A stretch of 64,000 nt of DNA from Candidatus Methylomicrobium oryzae (GCF_016745425.1 NZ_JAERVK010000001.1:1-64000), one strand, 5' to 3'; shown: positions 8,540 to 15,485, numbered from the stretch's first letter. Translations and numbers: made by a program. Notes: a model not told the origin generated them from the letters alone.

Positions 8540-8970
8540 TGGTTTATTGGATATTTATCGTTGGATTTCGCCTCCATAAGCCAATCCGGGGAGACGGTAT
8601 CGACCACCGGCAAAGCGTCGGAATTTATCTCGCCAATCAGTTGGCCGGAAAAAGCGCGTTGCAGAATGGCCTGGCGCAGGCGCTCGGCTCGCTTGAGGTT
8701 GGCGGCGGCGTATTCGGCAATTTGTTCTTCAACGCTAATGAATTTGCGGCCGTGCTGTTCAGCTTTGGCTTCAATCACATCGCCCGGTTTGTCGCCGACA
8801 AACAGAATGTAATTGGCGGGACCACTGTCGGTTTGGTATTCCCGAACGGTCTGACCTTCGCCAATGTGGAAGTTAATCTGGTTTTTGTTCTGAATGACCC
8901 AACCCGACTGCAATAACAGCTTGTCGATTTGGTCGCGGGCTATTTGTTCGGGGTTTTGGTTCAGGGTCAT
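8536..8970 (-). CDS. Chimeric type I restriction fragment: HsdR N terminus joined to HsdS C terminus
   Basis: From the ATG at 8970 the protein (144 residues) begins NPEQIARDQIDKLLLQSGW and continues through VREYQTDSGPANYILFV and GDVIEAKAE. This is the N-terminal nuclease region of HsdR-type restriction subunits, with the D...E-A-K catalytic pattern. After about residue 90 it changes to a C-terminal HsdS helix (ANLKRAERLRQAILQRAFSG). Specificity domains, helicase and methyltransferase are absent. The simplest reading is an internal deletion that fused hsdR to hsdS, leaving an open frame coupled to the HipA-like gene. An in-frame extension reaches 9063. No clear ribosome-binding site is visible. 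Confidence 0.65.
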   Translation of the reverse strand: MTLNQNPEQIARDQIDKLLLQSGWVIQNKNQINFHIGEGQTVREYQTDSGPANYILFVGDKPGDVIEAKAEQHGRKFISVEEQIAEYAAANLKRAERLRQAILQRAFSGQLIGEINSDALPVVDTVSPDWLMEAKSNDKYPINQ

Positions 8971-9100
8971 GGCAGTCCGTTGTTTGTTTTCGAGCTTGAT
9001 AAGCACAGAGCTATTGTAGCCAATCGTTGAAAAATGGGTCAACAGCCGCCCATTAACGGGCATATTACCTCAAAATGCTTAAATTTTCCCTTCATCCCGC

Positions 9101-9130
9101 TTGACAACGGCTCGCCGACGGCGTTACTCT
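9101..9130 (+). promoter_or_regulatory. Promoter of the structured leader
   Basis: TTGACA (9101-9106) is followed after 18 bases by TACTCT (9125-9130). Transcription would start near 9137 and run through the palindromic leader toward the gene at 9391. Confidence 0.55.
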
Positions 9131-9190
9131 GTTACCGCGGTCCACATTGACCGCCGGGATTAGCAGCCCGCTTTAACCACAAAGATGCCG

Positions 9191-9214
9191 GCGCATCTGA
9201 TGCGCTATTTTTTT
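9191..9214 (+). terminator. Early terminator or attenuator in the leader
   Basis: GCGCA (9191-9195) and TGCGC (9201-9205) form a short hairpin followed by TA and seven T residues (to 9214). Together with the promoter at 9101-9130 it would give a short RNA of about 80 nucleotides, so downstream genes may depend on read-through. Confidence 0.5.
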
Positions 9215-9260
9215 GCCTATCGATTTGACGGTACGGGAACCCTGTATCGTTTTGCATGAT

Positions 9261-9363
9261 GGTGGGCTGGCTTGGGCCGCCTTCGGGCGGGCCGCTTCTT
9301 TGTGGGCGGTACTGCTAACCTGAGTCAGTCCACCGCCCAAATAAATTAGCAGTTATGCGGTGG
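9261..9363 (+). ncRNA. Structured leader RNA resembling phage C4 antisense RNA
   Basis: The segment folds into a GC-rich hairpin with a TTCG loop (9274-9293), then a hairpin whose 7-bp stem is GGGCGGT (9304-9310) with ACCGCCC (9332-9338) and whose loop carries ACTGCTAA (9311-9318). ACTGCTAA is complementary to TTAGCAGT (9346-9353) just before the next gene and, over seven bases, to TTAGCAG (9160-9166). CCACCGC (9330-9336) can alternatively pair with GCGGTGG (9357-9363). This mix of loop-borne antisense elements and matching targets is how the C4 RNA of phages P1 and P4 works. Membership of that family is from memory and should be tested with a covariance model. Confidence 0.45.
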
Positions 9364-9390
9364 TCTCTTCATCACACAAAGGAGACTCTC

Positions 9391-10248
9391 ATGTCCGAAA
9401 ACACCCGCGATACCCTTTCGCCCAGCGCCCAAGTTACCGCTGATCCCTTCCTAACTGATTCCGCTTACCGGCACGAGGCCAGACAAGCCCTCAACGCTTA
9501 TCTCGAGGCCTGCTTCGACGCGCTGCAACAGGCCGGCGTTACGCCGCCCGAATGGCCTACCCTCGACGATCAAACCGTGTCCGGCCTGGCCGCTCAGATG
9601 CTCTGGCTTAACCGGTGGATCATCGACTTTGATCCGTCCACGATGAAGCCGCAGTTATCGCCCGCGCCCCTCAGTGCGTTCATTCTGACCAAGGACCAAA
9701 TCCAAAAGAATATCGAGGAGATCCTGCCCGGTTACCGGCTGATCGAGCAGCCGCTGTATGAGCAACTGACCGCGAAACCCAAAAACCACATTTTGCAGGT
9801 CGATTTCTCGCACCGGATTTCGTACCATGCGCATGGCGGTACCCTCGAAAACGAACTGATCGAGACGTTGAGCACCCTCCGGCGCGACCTGACCGGGTTA
9901 TTCGGGACGTTGCGCCATCTGCTGAAAACGTCGGAAGCCGACAAGCTCTACCACAGCGTGACGGACGGCATCCTCCAGGAGCTGGAGCTTTTCGACATCC
10001 TGTTAGACGTGGACCATACTCAGCCGCTCACCGCGGAAAGGATCGATCAGTTAAATACGTCGTTCGAAGACTTGTTTTCGATGCACTGGATGCTGCTGGA
10101 GCAACTGATCGATAGCGACAAGAATCAATTCGGATCGGGCTTGGTCGAGATCGCCGACAAGAAGTTAAGCGACATCCGGGCCTTGCTCGATGCCTACAGC
10201 CAACAAACTCAATCCGAAGAGGCGGTCGACGAAGCAGGCGCCGCATGA
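9391..10248 (+). CDS. Conserved-looking accessory protein, unknown function
   Basis: AAAGGAG stands upstream of the chosen ATG; an in-frame ATG at 9355 lies inside the structured leader. The 285-residue acidic protein is mostly helical (YRHEARQALNAYLEACFDAL, SGLAAQMLWLNRWIIDF, LSTLRRDLTGLFGTLRHLLK, LSDIRALLDAY) with no signal peptide or membrane segment. I recognise no domain. It is the first gene of a tight cluster of five and follows the C4-like RNA, so it is probably an element-borne gene under phage-like RNA control. Its stop overlaps the next start (ATGA, 10245-10248). Confidence 0.6.
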   Translation: MSENTRDTLSPSAQVTADPFLTDSAYRHEARQALNAYLEACFDALQQAGVTPPEWPTLDDQTVSGLAAQMLWLNRWIIDFDPSTMKPQLSPAPLSAFILTKDQIQKNIEEILPGYRLIEQPLYEQLTAKPKNHILQVDFSHRISYHAHGGTLENELIETLSTLRRDLTGLFGTLRHLLKTSEADKLYHSVTDGILQELELFDILLDVDHTQPLTAERIDQLNTSFEDLFSMHWMLLEQLIDSDKNQFGSGLVEIADKKLSDIRALLDAYSQQTQSEEAVDEAGAA

Positions 10249-10409
10249 GTCCCGAAACCCCACGGCCGGCACCGACCCGGTTCGCGTGGTGGAAGGGATG
10301 GAAGGGCGACAAGCTGCTGCAGTGGCTGACCCAGACCGCCGAAGAGGCGATGGGACTCGATTACGAGCTGAGCCAGCTTCGGGCACCGAACTTAAAACAG
10401 GAGCGGTGA
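10245..10409 (+). CDS. Small tryptophan-rich accessory protein
   Basis: A 54-residue frame begins at the ATG overlapping the preceding stop. It encodes a proline-rich start (MSPETPRPAPTRFAWWKGWK), then LLQWLTQTAEEAMGLDYELS, ending LKQER. The TGA at 10407-10409 is 1 base before the next ATG. Coupling on both sides supports translation. The short hydrophobic/tryptophan segment could contact a membrane or a partner protein. No family is recognised. Confidence 0.5.
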   Translation: MSPETPRPAPTRFAWWKGWKGDKLLQWLTQTAEEAMGLDYELSQLRAPNLKQER

Positions 10410-10410
10410 A

Positions 10411-10584
10411 ATGAACGCAAAACCTCGAAAACCGGCACAACCCCGGTTCGATCTTTTCAAGGTCGTGGACGGCGTCAAAACGCTGGTTTGCCGCGACCTC
10501 AACAGCGACCAAGCCTTGGCGCTGCTTCCCGAGCTGCAAGGCCTGTTCGTGATTAAATTCAACGGCTTCAACAAATTAAGGTGA
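10411..10584 (+). CDS. Small accessory protein, unknown function
   Basis: A 57-residue frame starts 1 base after the previous stop, with AACAGGAGCGG about 6 bases upstream as a ribosome-binding site. It encodes a basic N terminus (MNAKPRKPAQPRFDLF), then KVVDGVKTLVCRDLNSDQAL, ending FVIKFNGFNKLR. It is tightly packed with its neighbours and protein-like in composition. No family is recognised. Confidence 0.5.
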   Translation: MNAKPRKPAQPRFDLFKVVDGVKTLVCRDLNSDQALALLPELQGLFVIKFNGFNKLR

Positions 10585-10590
10585 AATCCA

Positions 10591-10875
10591 ATGAGCAACC
10601 CAAACAATGTTACTCCCGCAAACCCCTTCTCGCACCGTTTCGACACGACGAAGGCCCACGATCCCCAGCATGTCCAGACGGCTTTCCACCTGATCGCCAG
10701 CCATGCGCAGGGTGTTTTGAACTCGCTGTGCTTTCAGTTCGAAGGCGATGGCCGGATGAGCGATGAAACCATTCAAGGCAGCCTGGATGCCATTTCCTTC
10801 ATGATCGACGATATGAAGGCTATCCTCAATGCCCACGTCGATGCGGCTAAGGCTGGCAAGGACGGTGCGCAATGA
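10591..10875 (+). CDS. Small helical accessory protein, unknown function
   Basis: The 94-residue protein starts 6 bases after the previous stop and overlaps the next gene by ATGA (10872-10875). It is acidic and helical: HVQTAFHLIASHAQGVLNSL, then SDETIQGSLDAISFMIDDMK and a KAILNAHVDAAKAGKD tail. It somewhat resembles the next protein in layout (two long helices, no catalytic motif). It is probably a soluble accessory protein of the element, with unknown role. Confidence 0.55.
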   Translation: MSNPNNVTPANPFSHRFDTTKAHDPQHVQTAFHLIASHAQGVLNSLCFQFEGDGRMSDETIQGSLDAISFMIDDMKAILNAHVDAAKAGKDGAQ

Positions 10876-11216
10876 GTAGGGGAGCTATATCCACAGACAA
10901 CGTCTTGCTCAATCTCTGGGAAGCGGCGGCCGACACGCTGACGCCCGAGCAGCTTCAATGGTTCGGCAGCCTGGACGATTTCGCTCAGATGGAAGCCCGG
11001 AATCTCAGCACCACGCTTTCCACTTTAGCGAATCTGGCCGGCAATGTCGATGAGGTCGACCGGCCCGGCCGTGAGGAATTCAGCAAAATCCTTTACAGCA
11101 CGTCTTATCAGATCGAAACGATTGCCAGCCTGATCGATATCGCGTCCAATGCGAAGGATCGGCTGCGGGATCCTGAAGGTTATGAGGCGATCCGAAAGGC
11201 AAGATCGGAAGCGTGA
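10872..11216 (+). CDS. Small helical accessory protein, unknown function
   Basis: The 114-residue protein is the last of the coupled cluster that begins at 9391. Its helices include NVLLNLWEAAADTLTPEQLQ, STTLSTLANLAGNVDEV and YQIETIASLIDIASNAKDRL, with no signal peptide or membrane segment. An intrinsic terminator follows about 50 bases downstream. No family is recognised. Its position suggests a role shared with the preceding four genes. Confidence 0.55.
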   Translation: MSRGAISTDNVLLNLWEAAADTLTPEQLQWFGSLDDFAQMEARNLSTTLSTLANLAGNVDEVDRPGREEFSKILYSTSYQIETIASLIDIASNAKDRLRDPEGYEAIRKARSEA

Positions 11217-11265
11217 CCTGTCACGCAACACGCAAGCCCAGCCTCGTTGCCGGGCGCTTTCACAG

Positions 11266-11297
11266 AAACCGGCTGCCGTAGGGTGGCCGGTTTTTTT
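11266..11297 (+). terminator. Intrinsic terminator of the five-gene accessory cluster
   Basis: AACCGG (11267-11272) pairs with CCGGTT (11287-11292) across a loop, and the T-run continues to 11297. Its tail resembles that of the terminator at 6136-6157. Confidence 0.75.
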
Positions 11298-11384
11298 GTG
11301 CCTGCTCAATTTCGGAAAATCGCGCCAAACAGTCATTTTTTGAGCAATAACATAGTGACTCCAATTAACTTGCTGGAGTACGCA

Positions 11385-11591
11385 ATGTCAGAGTTTTTGA
11401 AGTTAAAGGCGGTTTCCGCCGACATATCAATCGGTGGTTCAACGATCCGCAAGATGGTAGCAAAGGGGGAATTTCCCAAGCCGGTTACTATCGGCGGCTG
11501 TAATCGTTGGGTGGCCAGTGAGATCGCTGCATGGAAAGAGCAGCAGATTGCCGAACGCGACGCGGCCAATGGTCAGGGCGGTGCAGAATGA
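11385..11591 (+). CDS. Second AlpA-family regulator
   Basis: The start at 11385 has GGAG at 11375-11378. The 68-residue protein shows the AlpA helix-turn-helix (LKAVSADISIGGSTIRKMVA) followed by FPKPVTIGGCNRWVASEIAA and a KEQQIAERDAAN tail like that of the AlpA gene at 1764. AlpA proteins control excision and gene expression of prophages and islands. The stop overlaps the next start (ATGA, 11588-11591), the same arrangement as in the first module, which suggests duplication or two superimposed elements. Confidence 0.85.
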   Translation: MSEFLKLKAVSADISIGGSTIRKMVAKGEFPKPVTIGGCNRWVASEIAAWKEQQIAERDAANGQGGAE

Positions 11592-11920
11592 GCAACATAG
11601 CCCAACAAAACCCATTGATGGCCCCTGTTATATTCAACAGTCAGGTTTATTTCACTTCGCAGTATTTTCACAGAATGTATCATGCCAACAAGCCGGAAGG
11701 CGGGAAGTACTCTCAACTTCCGCACTTCAATCGGCTCATTCGCGGCATGGAGGCATATCAAAATTATGTTGATCGTGGCGACATTGTTGAGCTTGACTAT
11801 AAGCTATTGAAAGTAAAAAGCGATCCAATTTTAGGATGGCTGAAACTGCTCTTTCAGGCATCCAGTTACCAGAATATCATGCTCATCCCGGAAAAAGTCT
11901 TTGTAGAATCAATCGGCTGA
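11588..11920 (+). CDS. Small phage-like protein coupled to AlpA
   Basis: The 110-residue protein opens with PVIFNSQVYFTSQYFHRMYH and continues KYSQLPHFNRLIRGMEAYQN and YVDRGDIVELDYKLLK. This is loosely like the DNA-binding N-terminal parts of phage antirepressor or KilA-N-type proteins, and it occupies the slot that Rha occupies in the first AlpA module. The match is weak and the protein is short, so it may be truncated. Its composition is AT-richer than the preceding cluster. No terminator follows on the + strand. Confidence 0.5.
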   Translation: MSNIAQQNPLMAPVIFNSQVYFTSQYFHRMYHANKPEGGKYSQLPHFNRLIRGMEAYQNYVDRGDIVELDYKLLKVKSDPILGWLKLLFQASSYQNIMLIPEKVFVESIG

Positions 11921-11957
11921 AATTTCAGCCATTGCAAGATCAAAGACTTACGGGCAT

Positions 11958-11995
11958 AAAAAAGGCCGCTCTCTCAATTCAAAAAGAGAGCGGCC
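11958..11995 (-). terminator. Strong leftward intrinsic terminator
   Basis: An 11-bp perfect stem (11964-11974 with 11985-11995, GGCCGCTCTCT) is followed on the minus strand by six T residues (11963-11958). It terminates leftward transcription from about 12.1 kb or beyond and has no T-run for rightward transcription. Confidence 0.8.
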
Positions 11996-12115
11996 GCCTA
12001 TGAAGGATCGTAATGCCCGGTTAGCGTAACCCGGACGCGGCCGGCAAAGGGCGTGATTTTCCTCGTTCGCTGCCGACGATGAGTCCCGCCGCTTTACCAT
12101 TCTGGCGTCATGGCT

Positions 12116-12712
12116 TTACCATTCCAAAAAGCCTTTCAAATCAGTATGATCCAAATCTGGATCATCTTTAGGGTGCGGTTTCAATCCGTACTCTCGGCAT
12201 CCGATCCTCATGCGTGCGGGAGTAATCCGATTTTCTGGCGCGTTCAATGTGACGCGCGACCGCTCTTCCCACGAGCGCGCGGGTGTAATAATGCTCCGGG
12301 AAAAGATGATGCTGAAATTCCAGCATCAAAAACTATCATCGGTCGCAGATTGAATAGACGGAATTCCGATTTCCATCCCCACCACCAGAAATGAAGGGTA
12401 CGAAACGGATTCATATCCATGGCGGTGGCAGGGGGTAAGAACGGATCTGATCCCCCTCCATTCCAGTCATATCAGTCGCAGGGGTGGGTCTTAAGCCATT
12501 GAATGAATGGATAAAGCAAATTTGCTTTCAGTCCCTACGTGCGCGAATCGACAGATACCCGGCATTCCGGCTTTCTCGAGTTCATCCCCCTGTCGATGCG
12601 CACAGGAAACGACTTCACCCAAGTAACGCATCAGGCCGTCGGTTTTTCTGGACACGGGATCAGGCTTTAATGCTGCCTTCGGGAACGTTTTAATGAGTCA
12701 GGAGGGAGGACA
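12116..12712 (-). other. Decayed or unassigned minus-strand reading frames
   Basis: The 11996-12937 gap has no intact gene, but the minus strand has protein-like short frames. One ends at TAA 12493-12491 (KTDGLMRYLGEVVSCAHRQG, then DELEKAGMPGICRFAHVGTE). One starts at ATG 12420 (MDMNPFRTLHFWWWGWKSEF) and stops at 12244. A frame offset from it ends at TAA 12118-12116 (RVTLNAPENRITPARMRIG, then KPHPKDDPDLDHTDLKGFLE). A competing frame (12326-12168) is also open. None has a clear ribosome-binding site. The leftward terminator at 11958-11995 lies just downstream, consistent with a former leftward gene. Confidence 0.3.
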
Positions 12713-12937
12713 ACGAATCTTGCCTTGGCAGAGGTGCAGTTTTACAGGTGATTTTCTAGCGAGTCTTGGCTGGCTTTGTTTGCCTGTTGGCGTCTTTCGC
12801 TATCATCAATTGCGGCTCCTTGAACCGTGTTGGACAATGATAGGTATTACTCAGAAAACTTTTCTCATTTTTTAGGGGAAAACAAGAAAATTTTGCGGTT
12901 AAGCTGTTTATTTTAACTAGGGCGGATCGGTCTTTCC

Positions 12938-14143
12938 TTACCCCAGGTGGATTTTCGGCAGGATATCCAAAATCATACTTATCGAATTTTCGACCTCTTG
13001 GGTAGAAGTTTCCCCATCCATATTTTCTGTAACGGCAGAATTGGTTCTATCAGTACTATCACTGAGTTCGATATCGCTGGTTTCCTTATTTTGTTTGCGA
13101 TCCTCTTCCGTTAAATAGTTGTTCAGTTGCCCCAGTAATTCGTCATGCCGCGGTGGAACGCCGTCAAAGCCTCCAAACTTGCAATCCTTGATAAAAGGGC
13201 GCATAACGAATCGATGTAGTGAGGACTTGAAATATTCATCACAAAAATCACGAACCATTTCATGTGTAACAGGATTAAGGCTTAAAAGTTTATCTTCGTG
13301 TTCATCCAATCGAGCAGTTGTACCCGCATCTAACCAAAAGCACGGATAGGCATTACCACCAGTCACTCCTTTCAAAGATACGCGTCCATCAAAATATATT
13401 TTTGGCTTACTAACTCTTCCTTGATATGTTGATTTTATATCGAGGGCAGCATATGCCACTAAGTATGCTAGATCTACGGAAATGATAAACTTCCGCGGTG
13501 TAGCTAGAGTCGCAATTCTAAATCCTGTATCGATAGAGGGGCCGATGTAATCGACAATTCCTTGTGGTTCGCCCCCATTATGTATCTTTTCATATAGATT
13601 AAATGCAGAGATAACGGGGTCATCATTGGTATCACTGCTATTTTCTAATTTATTACCGAAATTGTTTTCAAAGCAAACAAAGGCGTTATTTATTGGAAAC
13701 CCGGCAATCCATGCAGAGCCTTTAATATCTAAAACAGCCTCGTCTTCTCGCTTTTGAAAATTCGCACGTTGTTCATGTATGGCTTCAATCCATGCCCGGA
13801 TCAACGCAAGCGCTTCTCTTGGGTCTGTTAATCGTGCGCTATATAAAATTTCATCGCCTCGCCCCTTCCAGAATTTTGGCTCTGCTTTGACGACGGAAGA
13901 CCAATTTTCCGGCAGATCTTGTTTAATTCGTGCCCATTTCCGATGAAAATCCGCAGAAAACTCGCGGAAGAAGCCTGATATAACATAAACCCAAGATTCT
14001 ACAGGGGCTTTGCCGAGTAAGGAATTATCGCTAGCGCTTCCACTGCGCCGCGTAAGCTGTTTGAATGCTGTCGAACCAACAATATCGGCGCTTAGAAATA
14101 GGCGAAGCTCTGGCTCAAACCCTGTAAAATCGCTTTTAGCCAT
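12938..14143 (-). CDS. Class III nucleotidyl cyclase, probable Pycsar-type cyclase (PycC-like)
   Basis: The 401-residue soluble protein starts its cyclase domain at LRLFLSADIVGSTAFK, where Asp20 fits the first metal ligand of class III cyclases. KFWKGRGDEILY supplies the second (Asp97), and GPSIDTGFRIATLA fits the late catalytic strand and helix. The C-terminal 100 residues are acidic and unassigned. Pycsar cyclases make cCMP or cUMP on phage infection. The product cannot be told from sequence here. The assignment rests on the neighbouring effector-like membrane gene (14746-15303). It follows the metallopeptidase gene by 68 bases and has only a weak ribosome-binding site. The region is AT-rich compared with the core, suggesting transfer. 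Confidence 0.72.
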   Translation of the reverse strand: MAKSDFTGFEPELRLFLSADIVGSTAFKQLTRRSGSASDNSLLGKAPVESWVYVISGFFREFSADFHRKWARIKQDLPENWSSVVKAEPKFWKGRGDEILYSARLTDPREALALIRAWIEAIHEQRANFQKREDEAVLDIKGSAWIAGFPINNAFVCFENNFGNKLENSSDTNDDPVISAFNLYEKIHNGGEPQGIVDYIGPSIDTGFRIATLATPRKFIISVDLAYLVAYAALDIKSTYQGRVSKPKIYFDGRVSLKGVTGGNAYPCFWLDAGTTARLDEHEDKLLSLNPVTHEMVRDFCDEYFKSSLHRFVMRPFIKDCKFGGFDGVPPRHDELLGQLNNYLTEEDRKQNKETSDIELSDSTDRTNSAVTENMDGETSTQEVENSISMILDILPKIHLG

Positions 14144-14211
14144 TGTTTGTAGCAGATTGTTTAGTTGCCATATTTCAACGGAAATTAACCGATTACTATG
14201 ACTGATTGTCT

Positions 14212-14730
14212 TTAAGGAAGGCCAAGGTGCCGGGCCATTACTGCCGCTGCTTGTTGAGAAACTTGGAAGTTTTCGGACAGCAAGAGCAGGTCACCATTCA
14301 CTGTATTATAGTAATCTCTGAACTCTTCCTCCGGCATTAAAAAGGATGCAGCAAACCAATTGGCTTCAGTTTCTGCCCTACTCTGCCCATATCGAGCCGC
14401 TCTCATAGGAGTTCGTTCTTTGGATAACAAATAATGAAGAAAGTAATGTCCTAATTCGTGGCAAATTGTAAAGCGATCCCGCAGTCGGCTGGTATGATTG
14501 GCTAATATGATTCTAAACTCAGTAGGGTTTTCTATAACTACTGAACCCGAATCAGACTCTTTCAGTTCCCATAAGTCATCATAAATAATGCAGCCACCGA
14601 GTGCTTGTACAATGGGTAATAAGTCGTCTCCCGGGTTGTAATTAAAATGCTTAATTACAGCTTTCGAAAATTTGTTGATTTCAGAACGCGGTAGGTAGCA
14701 TGGTTCTGGTTCACGATATTGTTCCGACAT
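14212..14730 (-). CDS. ImmA/IrrE-type zinc metallopeptidase in the Pycsar-like locus
   Basis: The 172-residue protein contains HELGH (91-95) with Glu122 in AETEANWFAASFLMPEEE as the likely third zinc ligand, the ImmA/IrrE (peptidase family M78) pattern. N-terminal strands (DDLLPIVQALGGCIIYDDLW) fit the fold. ImmA of ICEBs1 cleaves a phage-type repressor and IrrE controls DdrO in Deinococcus. No XRE repressor is seen beside it here. GAGGGG precedes the ATG. It lies 15 bases after the membrane effector-like gene and 68 bases before the cyclase gene, on the same strand. Its substrate might be a locus component, but this is inference. Confidence 0.88.
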   Translation of the reverse strand: MSEQYREPEPCYLPRSEINKFSKAVIKHFNYNPGDDLLPIVQALGGCIIYDDLWELKESDSGSVVIENPTEFRIILANHTSRLRDRFTICHELGHYFLHYLLSKERTPMRAARYGQSRAETEANWFAASFLMPEEEFRDYYNTVNGDLLLLSENFQVSQQAAAVMARHLGLP

Positions 14731-14745
14731 TTAAAATCCCCTCTT

Positions 14746-15303
14746 TTAAGTTATTATTTTAATTCCTGCAATTAGGGATGCTAAGCTAAGAATTGTTCCG
14801 GCTGATATGAAAAACGCCGAATATCGTAAGGCAATAAATTTCTGTTTAACAATTTTGGACAAATCGTAAGAATGAGCGACGATCTGGGATCTAATTTCAT
14901 CCTCATTCATACTGATAATCTTATTAACAAAATCGGTTTTATTGGAATGGCCATCTGCAATATCTACCCATGACACTACGTTCCCATTATGCCCTTTACC
15001 ATATTTTGGCCATACACACCACATAGATGAAAGAATAGTAAGTCCCAAAAACAAAATTGCAAGTTCGCAAAAAGCCTGTCCCATGCTTAATTGGCAAATA
15101 TGTATTTGAAACACATCGAAGGCATGTTGATTCGAGAGATAACCAATCTCCAGCGCACTACTGGCCAAGAAAAATGAAGCTTTTCTGTCAGCCAAACCGA
15201 TCATCTCACGTATGTACCCATGCTGATTTGATATAAAATCTTTGGAAACGTTCGGCTTGCTCGCGTCATCAATAGGTTTTACGTTAGTCGATAAATCAGT
15301 CAT
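14746..15303 (-). CDS. Pycsar effector-like membrane protein (PycTM/DUF5706-like)
   Basis: The 185-residue protein has the N-terminal HGYIREMIGLADRKASFFL motif, typical of Pycsar transmembrane effectors (a helix with (A/L)ADxKAS leading into the first membrane segment). Hydrophobic segments lie at about 41-58, 77-100 (AFCELAILFLGLTILSSMW) and 160-184 (YSAFFISAGTILSLASLIAG). A cytoplasmic region between them contains DEIRSQIVAHSYDLSKIVKQ. PycTM effectors bind the cyclic pyrimidine signal and damage the inner membrane. Placement before the peptidase and cyclase genes on the same strand supports this role. The ribosome-binding site is weak. Confidence 0.72.
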   Translation of the reverse strand: MTDLSTNVKPIDDASKPNVSKDFISNQHGYIREMIGLADRKASFFLASSALEIGYLSNQHAFDVFQIHICQLSMGQAFCELAILFLGLTILSSMWCVWPKYGKGHNGNVVSWVDIADGHSNKTDFVNKIISMNEDEIRSQIVAHSYDLSKIVKQKFIALRYSAFFISAGTILSLASLIAGIKIIT

Positions 15304-15485
15304 TCTTTAAAGCCATATATATCAACGAAGTCAACAAGAATCGAAAAAAGCCTAATTGCCGGATCGGTGACATCAACCCTCTACAAATTATTTAGATTGG
15401 TTGGTAATAGAAGATCGGCTATGCGCTTTATAAAACCGGGCAATTCTACAGATAGTCTTACCAAATTTCTACAGATAGATCGCTT

